From positions 69,577,503 to 69,641,502 of the forward strand of contig CM043957.1 in the NCBI GenBank assembly GCA_014529385.2: a stretch of DNA of 64,000 nucleotides. Direction: 5' to 3'. The notes under the pieces were generated by a model. The model made no database searches. It saw only the letters and a program-made list of their open reading frames with translations, and was not told where the DNA came from. Each line of letters opens with the position of its first letter. Within the stretch, counting starts at the first letter, position 1. Made by a program: the position numbers and the translations under genes. Shown piece after piece: positions 57,700-64,000 of this stretch. This DNA comes from Adiantum capillus-veneris (Eukaryota; Streptophyta; Polypodiopsida; Polypodiales; Pteridaceae).

Positions 57700-58760
57700 C
57701 CCCCCGATGTTGTCTATGTTGTGGGTCTCCTATGACTTGAGATTCTAAAAAATCATGACCCAAAACATCATAGATATAGACTCTTGTCTATATCTAGGTT
57801 CATCGTAGTAATAATATGTGCTCGTCAAATCATAACGTTGAAGCTTGACTTTCGATGGATGATAGTTCGGCTCTAGCTGATAGATTTTTGGATTCATCGA
57901 GGTAATGTCATTTAGCTTTATTCAAGATTGGCAGTAAAGGATTTTTTCTCAGAGACATCCTTCCTAATCTAATATAGGGCATTATTCTATGATCTGGTAT
58001 GTAGGCCTTTCAAATATTGGTCAACTCTTTTTGTACAGTTTTTTGTCTTGGTCTACATAATGTGCATACGAATTATGTGTGCCATACAATGCTAACAACA
58101 TTTGTTTTGACGTATCTCACATACTCATAGGGAATTGCACATTATGGAAAGTGGATGCAAGATCATCTGCAAACCTAAATACTTTTTATGACCTTCGTTG
58201 ATTGCAGAGTGCTTTGACTCAATTCACACATAAACTTGTTGTCTAATGGTTCCAATTGTAGTGCTTGTGTATCTTCATGCAGTTTCTGGACTTGCAATTA
58301 TTTTACTGGTGTTTCTAATGGTAATGCAAAAGAATTTGAATGCACCAAAAGTGATGGATTAGATGCACTTACATTAAAATTTGCATCTCCAGTTTGCCTT
58401 GTGTTTGCTTTGCGGTTGTTGTGTCCTTGTCGTCCAAATTCTTGGGACAATCCTTCTAAAAATGTCCTCCTTTTCTTCCACAATCTGAATAGTATACTCT
58501 GATAGGTGGGCACTTCAATCTGCTCGTCCATATCAAACTCTTAAGAGGTTTTTTCCCTTATGCTTGCCAATTTGTTGGTATCCTCTTTCAAAATGCTTAA
58601 CATCTTGGCCTTTATATCACCTTTGGCTTGGTTGTCCAATAATGTTTGCTTCATTTAGCTGGTCTGTTGGGTTTTCTATGTGTGGGTCCCTTGACTGTAG
58701 ACTCAACCATTGTAGTCCATGTACAAAGATCCTGATTACATATGAACCAATCGTATAGTT
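57700..58760 (-). pseudogene. Decayed gag with zinc knuckle remnant
   Basis: The minus strand at about 58430-58475 reads DCGRKGGHF, a stop, then KDCPKNL, the second half of a CCHC knuckle. An Asp/Lys/Gln-rich linker follows on one side and, at 58580-58640, KGDIKAKMLSILKEDTNKL on the other. No intact frame; family not assigned. Confidence 0.5.
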
Positions 58761-58769
58761 TACATACTT

Positions 58770-60500
58770 GTACATATTTTTAGATAGACATATGAACCAA
58801 TTGTGTAGTTTACATACTTGTACATATTTTTAGATAGCAACTGGGGTCAATTTCCCGAAATTCTATTTGCACCTCATCTTTGAGCTTGCAAATTTGGCTC
58901 CATTAAGATCTATAAACATCTAGGGGTTTTTTGGATTTGGTTTCACTTTGATCAATAGGATCTTGGCTCCTACGCTACTTTTACAGCTCATCAAATATCT
59001 ATGGGCCTCTAAATTAGCATACAAAACTTTGCCTTCATTGCAGTCATAAAGCTATAATATTTGCTATGTAGTACTTTGGCTTCGATTGTTGTTGCTATCA
59101 CTGACTACATCTGGTGCAATTGAACTCTCTACCAAACCTCTGATTCCATGTTGTACTTGGTCTATAAAAGCTGTCTTCAAGTAGATTATTATGTTATTGA
59201 ATGGAATTCTCTTGCTCGGGTGGAAAAGATTGCTAGTGCAAAAGCAATATCTACAATTGAATGCTTTGTATCCACAAGAGTTAGATGACTCTACCTCAAA
59301 AAAGTTGGAAGTGTCTGCAACTCTTTGGAAAAATGGGCTCTTAATAGATAAATTTGCAAAAATCTTCAGTGTCTATCCTTTGTAATCAGTAGACAAACTA
59401 TCAATCGACTTTAGACCGACAACTTTTCCTTCAAAGATTCTCAAAATTTCATAAGTGCCCCTGGTTCTTCCGGTCTTAGGCCTAGATTGTAATGCACTAA
59501 GCCTCAACACACAATGACTTCACCATCAAATTTGTACCATGCACGATCACTGTAATAATTGGACTGGCCTTCCTTGACTCAACTACGATGCTCTTTTCCA
59601 GAATGGGGCTAGAACAAGAACATTTCCTAGTTGAAGGGATTAAGTCCCAATTTCAAAGGTTTTCCTAGATTCTAGGTCAAACTTTTAAAGCTTCTGCTCC
59701 TCCTTACACTCTTGTACAATTTTATGAATTTTCCTCAAGACAAGCTCAAAATTAAGTTCAGAACCTGCAATTTTTAGTGCGTTATAAAAGTGCATTCGTG
59801 GCTGGGTTTTACCTAAAAAATGGTTTTCAAATTGGGGTTTAGGTAATTTTGAAGGGTTTTAATGGGCTTTTGGTTGCTGGTTTCAAGAACTTTACGGGGT
59901 TTTCAACTAGGTGTTATGACTTTGGAATTGAATTCAATGGTTTTGATGCAGTCCAATGGCTTGAAGGATTTTATTGGGATTGCTCGAGATAATTATGTGG
60001 TGTTCCCTTGGCTGAAACCCTTTACTTGGTCAAAGCTAGAAAAAGTATAGTCCTTGCAATTTTAGATCAAGTCTTCATTTTTAACACTGGGAACCAAGGC
60101 TCTAGAAAAGGTAGGTTTGCTTATCCAAAACTTGTTCTGATGCGAAATCTGGTCACCACAACTTTTGCTTAGAGGATCAGAGACCAGCCTAATGTTTTAG
60201 GTTTCTCTTTTAAATTTTGATTGGCCCGATGCCAAGCCGAAGCACACTTTTTGTCAAATTTTGGCTTGCAAATTTCCACTCGAGGGTTGATGAGGTTGAG
60301 GCATTATGTTGTGCATTTTCTAGGGGATTGGAACAGAGCAAGCTTTTGGAGCGAGCTTTTTCCCACTTTTTGCTTATGTTTCATAGATTGCTCTAAAAGC
60401 TTTTAGAGCAGCTTATGGAGCAAGATTTTTTTTTCATTCCCCCCCCCCCCCCTCTCTCTCTCAGGATAGTTTCCTACGACATTAAAACTCTCTTCTTCTC
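58770..60500. other. Unassigned region
   Basis: Frames are below 70 codons. A 45-bp direct duplication lies at 58738-58838 (CATATGAACCAAT.GT.TAGTTTACATACTTGTACATATTTTTAGATAG). Otherwise nothing recognisable. Confidence 0.45.

Positions 60501-60560
<60 letters not shown>
60435..60560. repeat. Poly(C)/(CT)n followed by (GT)n(GC)n tracts
   Basis: A C run with CT repeats at 60439-60463 and about 24 GT units plus alternating GC at 60503-60560. Frames crossing it are artefacts. Confidence 0.93.
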
Positions 60561-60562
<2 letters not shown>

Positions 60563-60685
60563 AAATAAAAAGAGGAAAATGGTATAACCTTTCTATCACC
60601 CAAGTGTGGTAGATTGGTTTTGCCATTTCCCTCTTGAATGATAGGTCTTCAGGGTTCTCAAGAAGTACCTTTTGACAACAATGGA

Positions 60686-60760
60686 GAAGGGTCAAATAGA
60701 TTGTGCACATTATGCTCACTGCAAGTTCAAGAGTACCACACACTACTAGAGTGCTCGCCA
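60686..60760 (-). repeat. Inverted copy of the end of the 318-bp repeat
   Basis: The reverse complement reads GAGCACTCTAGTAGTGTGTGGTACT and AGTGAGCATAATGTGCA, matching 61981-62060 with small gaps. Confidence 0.85.
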
Positions 60761-60769
60761 AAGAGTCGT

Positions 60770-61478
60770 CACCAGCCTATGAGAGCTTGATTTTAAAGGA
60801 AGCCCAAGCAGAGGCAGTCTCACTCAAAGAGAAAAATTAACAGCTTCAGCAACAAGTGGAAGAGCTCTAGGATAGTCACGTCCAGCTCAAGGATTCTCTC
60901 AAAGAGGAAAAGAAGGAAACATCTACTCTCTACCTTACGTTGAAGAGCACATAGAAGCAAACACCCAAATGCAAGTAGAGAGGCAAGAACTTCAAGAAAA
61001 GCTTGAAGTGGAGCAACAAAAAAGTGCAAAGCTTGGGGAGTCGTATGGCGTGGTAAAAAATACACTCCAACAACTTTTACCAATGCAAGACACACCGACC
61101 CTCACTTCGACATCCTCAACTCCTGCAGTACCATTAGGAGAATCGAAAGCAGTCAAAGAGGAATTAGCTCAAGAGAAATATGATAGGCAGGTATTGACAG
61201 CAAGGCACTGGGCCATTCAAGCTCAAAAAATTGGTGTCCATGAGGATCGCAGAGAATCTGGCGATTTTTTGTCATTTTGGTGTGTGTCATTAGAGGCCAA
61301 ACCAATGTCAAAATGTCGAGCGGATGAAGGGAAACATAGTTCAAGATGTCGGCTTTGTGCTGGACTTTTCGGCTTGGTCATTAGGCAGGTGGAGATCAAT
61401 TGGCACAACAATGAAAGCAGGGGGGGGTTAAATGATCAGTTTAATATGAGAAAATCATTTGGGTTGGTTATATATTAG
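60770..61478 (+). pseudogene. Coiled-coil coding fragment, origin unknown
   Basis: The plus-strand translation shows a charged heptad-like stretch (YESLILKEAQAEAVSLKEKN, stop, QLQQQVEEL, stop, DSHVQLKDSLKEEKKE) and then an open frame at 60969-61478, MQVERQELQEKLEVEQQK... followed by a Ser/Thr/Pro-rich segment and KEELAQEKYDRQVL. Beyond about residue 85 the frame no longer looks like coding sequence. A G-tract at 61421-61427 ends the region. It could be a coiled-coil gag or a host-gene fragment; I do not recognise the family. Confidence 0.45.
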
Positions 61479-62058
61479 ATTTTATGACATATGGGACCAA
61501 AGTTACATGTGATGTAGTATATGTATGGCTAGTGAGTGACTCTCGATGCTCCAAAATTGTGGTGATGAGAGTCGCAATGGAGAGCCCACACTGTGGCTGG
61601 GAGGGGAAAGTGAGTCATGGCTGAAAACGTGAGAGAAGCAAGTTCGGATGTGACCAAAAGCTGAGCACTCTAGTAGTGTGTGAGTACTGTGACTCTTGCA
61701 ACTGTCTTGTAGTGAGCATGATATGTGCATAGTCAATTTGTTCTCTTTAATGATCAGTTTAATATGAGAAAATCATTTGGGTTGGTTATATATTAGATTT
61801 TATGACATATGGGACCAAAGTTACATGTGATGTAGTATATGTATGGCTAGTGAGTGACTCTCGATGCTCCAAAATTGTGGTGATGAGAGTCGCAATGGAG
61901 AGCCCACACTGTGGCTGGGAGGGGAAAGTGAGTCATGGCTGAAAACGTGAGAGAAGCAAGTTCGGATGTGACCAAAAGCTGAGCACTCTAGTAGTGTGTG
62001 GTACTGAGACTCTTGAACTTGTAGTGAGCATAATGTGCATAGTCAATTTGACTCTTCT
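61431..62058. repeat. 318-bp direct tandem duplication
   Basis: Units begin at 61431 and 61749 (AATGATCAGTTTAATATGAG) and are nearly identical for about 250 bp, including a GACTCTCGATGCTCC block. The second unit has small deletions near its end. The start resembles 2668-2720 and follows a G-tract like a polypurine tract, so the unit could be an LTR piece. Confidence 0.93.
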
Positions 62059-62289
62059 CCATTGCCCCAACGCCCTGTCTTGCATCGAAGGAAATGGGAG
62101 CTAAGCCGAATGGCTGTGATAGTGTGTCTTGCCGACAAGGGGATAGGCTCAAGCATGTAAGTGTGAGTACGGTTTCCTCTTTAACAAAGAACATGGTTTT
62201 GTAGTTGGGGGCAATATGGGTGGTGTAATGTATGAAGCATGACCCACCGGATTTCTCCCAAGCCATAATACATTAGTGTTGTAATGAAG

Positions 62290-62700
62290 CATCATGTAGC
62301 AAGTGTAATGCATCCCATCTCCCAAACCACTTCTTTATGTCTTGCATCCATCCCGTGCTCAAAATCTTGCTTTTATGTGTCTTCTGAACTTTTTTGCTTG
62401 CTTCCCATGCAATTGTAGGAAGTCGATGTGAGGGGTTTTGACACATCTTTATCATGTACTCCACAACCCTTTCCATGCCCATAACCTCAATTGGAAGAGA
62501 TCCAGACTCAAGAAGTAGGATCATATATGGTGTTTGTGTCTTAACTTGGAGAAAGTTTGTAACGTTTGGACATTCTCAAACTCTTTCCAAGTAGACTTTA
62601 AGATGCTCCCGCCCCACACTTTCAACTCCATAAAGAAGAATTGGTGTCACCAATGCATCAATGAGATACTTCTTGAGAACCCAACACTTGATGTTTTCTG
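62290..62700 (-). pseudogene. LINE D fragment (region after RT)
   Basis: The minus-strand translation of 62570-62690 gives VLKKYLIDALVTPILLYGVE and, after a frameshift, STWKEFENVQ, typical of the LINE region after the RT (compare LINE B's PALLYGAEIWG). 62325-62500 continues with VMGMERVVEYMI and WFGRWDA and matches 54480-54640. It is a truncated, broken copy. Confidence 0.75.
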
Positions 62701-62701
62701 C

Positions 62702-62705
<4 letters not shown>

Positions 62706-62743
<38 letters not shown>

Positions 62744-62767
62744 TAGAGAGAGGAAGAGGGAGACACG

Positions 62768-62846
<79 letters not shown>
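62706..62846. repeat. (CA)n and (GA)n microsatellites
   Basis: About 17 CA units (62706-62738) and about 35 GA units (62772-62846, one interruption). On the minus strand the GA part is a (CT)n tail following the LINE B-type 3' UTR sequence at 62848-62950. Confidence 0.95.
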
Positions 62847-62849
<3 letters not shown>

Positions 62850-62955
62850 AATGAATTGTTATATTAATATTAAACGTCTTCAAAAAGTCCAAAATAATCT
62901 ATGAGACCAAACTGATATAATCTGGTGGATCTAATCCAATGTTTGAGTACAAAAA
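62847..62955 (-). mobile_element. 3' UTR fragment of a second LINE B-family copy
   Basis: Aligns with 42236-42335: ATGAAATG..TTGTTATATTAA, AACGTCTTCAAAA, CTATGAGACCA, GGTGGATCT and GAGTAC in the same order. Like LINE B it joins (GA)n on its left. It is 5' truncated, as usual for LINE insertions. Confidence 0.75.
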
Positions 62956-63009
62956 TTAATGTAATGATAATCATCAATGCCCGATCGTGAGGGGTATAGA
63001 GAATTAATC

Positions 63010-63180
63010 CTAGCCCTAATTCTAAACCTTAATCTTAGGATTTAGGATATATATAACTTTTGGATAAGGGTTTAAATGTTAGTTTAGGTTTATGGTTAGG
63101 GTTACTTTTTATATTTAAACTTATCTATATTATGGTTTAAATCTAAGGTTAGATTAGGGTTTAGGGTTAGGGTTATATAT
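63010..63180. repeat. Degenerate TTTAGGG/TTAGGG-rich tract
   Basis: Irregular copies of TTTAGG, GTTTAGGG and TTAGGG, densest at 63153-63175 (TAGGGTTTAGGGTTAGGGTTA). They resemble plant telomere units but do not form a regular array. Confidence 0.5.
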
Positions 63181-63499
63181 ATGTATACGTAGGTTTTAAA
63201 ATTAGATAGAAGATATAGAGAGTAGAGAAAGAAAAATGAGTGAGTAATAGTACTACATAAATCTCCTACTGCTATCTCTACCCTAGCTCTGCAGTCTCTG
63301 CCCTCTCTCTCTATATCATATTGCACTCAACTTACCCTTCTCTACTACTCTATAGAAAGAGGGATAATTAGGTGCAAGTGTTTTTGCATCCGCAAGTCGT
63401 TCACAGATGTCCGTGAGCAATTTGCAAGCTCACATGCACACATGGCCGAACACATACTCTTTTCCCAAGCACCGCATATATTTCACTTGAGTGACTACA

Positions 63500-63980
63500 T
63501 CCTCGCATTCAACGCATATTTTGAAAGGCGGCACATGGTGGAGGCACCGAGCTCTCTCACTATGAAGAGATGTTGAGCAAGGAGCACAATAAAGAAGCTC
63601 TTCCTCAAAGCACTCTAGAGGAGCCGGAGCACAATAAAGGAGCTCTTCTTCAAAGCACTCTACAAGAACTATATGCAAGCTATTTGTAAGCCCACATGCA
63701 TAAACAGGTCCTTGACAAAGCGTTTCCAAAGTCAACAACGTGTTTGAGATGCAAAAATGCAATGGACTTCAGAAATGGCTTACCCGGCGACAATAGCTTG
63801 CAAATAGTTTGCATGTAGCTGCTATAGAGCGCTTTGAAGAAGAGCTCCTTTATTGTGCTCCGGATTGTAGAGTGCTTTGAAGAAGAGCCCCTTTATTGTG
63901 CTCTGGCTATTGCATCTCTTCATAGTAAAAGAGCTCGCTGCCAACACCATGTGAACCCTTTCAGAATATGCAATGAATGC
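63500..63980. repeat. Large imperfect inverted repeat (foldback)
   Basis: The left arm, about 63500-63690, pairs with the right arm, about 63795-63980, around a spacer of about 105 bp. Shared blocks in order are GCATAT.TTGAAAG, CACATGGTG, GAGCTC, CTATGAAGAGATG, GAGCACAATAAAG and CTATTTG.AAGC. Each arm also contains two direct copies of GAGCACAATAAAG.(A/G)GCTCTTC.TCAAAGC.CTCT. The arms may extend past the window edge. Confidence 0.85.
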
Positions 63981-64000
63981 AAGATGCAGTTGCTCGGGTG

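Noticed and set aside
60403-60761. Frames rich in Thr-His or Val-Cys
   Set aside because: Products of the (GT)n microsatellite.

Overview
This window is nuclear DNA from a land plant. The evidence is a GT-AG spliced gene for a plastid-type shikimate kinase-like protein (SKL1 family), a chromodomain Ty3/gypsy retrotransposon, several other Ty3/gypsy relatives with tRNA-iMet or tRNA-Asp primer sites, plant-type LINEs, and many long (GA)n and (GT)n microsatellites. Density and variety of old elements would fit a large, repeat-rich genome such as a fern's, but the lineage is an inference. No tRNA, rRNA or CRISPR array was found. Almost every long reading frame belongs to a retroelement on the minus strand.

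Layout. 1-2 kb: minus-strand gag remnant, primer site and LTR of a decayed element (U). 2-5 kb: no gene seen. 5.3-6.5 kb: plus-strand LINE reverse transcriptase pseudogene. 6551-30728: a nested stack of LTR elements, each boundary fixed by TG...CA termini and a 5-bp target-site duplication (TSD). Outermost X (TSD TCCAT) has a solo LTR S (TSD ACACC) in its left LTR and a 17.7-kb element Y (TSD AAAAT) in its interior. Y in turn carries chromovirus Z (TSD CGCGG) inside its long gag-protease frame. LTR divergence falls from X (high) through Y (about seven substitutions) to Z (one base), matching the nesting order. Z has an intact 1704-codon gag-pol frame. X and Y encode Gag and protease but show no reverse transcriptase or integrase.

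31-38.7 kb: decayed relatives of X and Z (elements W, T and V) in both orientations, with LTRs and iMet-like primer sites. 38947-40782: nine recognisable 3' exons of the SKL1-like gene, the only likely host gene; its 5' exons are not in view. 42.1-47.1 kb: a nearly full-length, frame-damaged minus-strand LINE (ORF1, endonuclease, RT, CCHC motif) whose 3' end runs into (CT)n instead of poly(A). 47.7-64 kb: LINE and gag fragments, tandem repeats, a 318-bp direct duplication, a telomere-like tract, and a large imperfect inverted repeat running to the window edge.

How the parts relate: Z has every enzyme needed for its own transposition. X and Y have intact-looking ends and primer sites, so they were mobile, presumably with enzymes supplied by other elements; that is inference. 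The host gene sits between two retroelement clusters.
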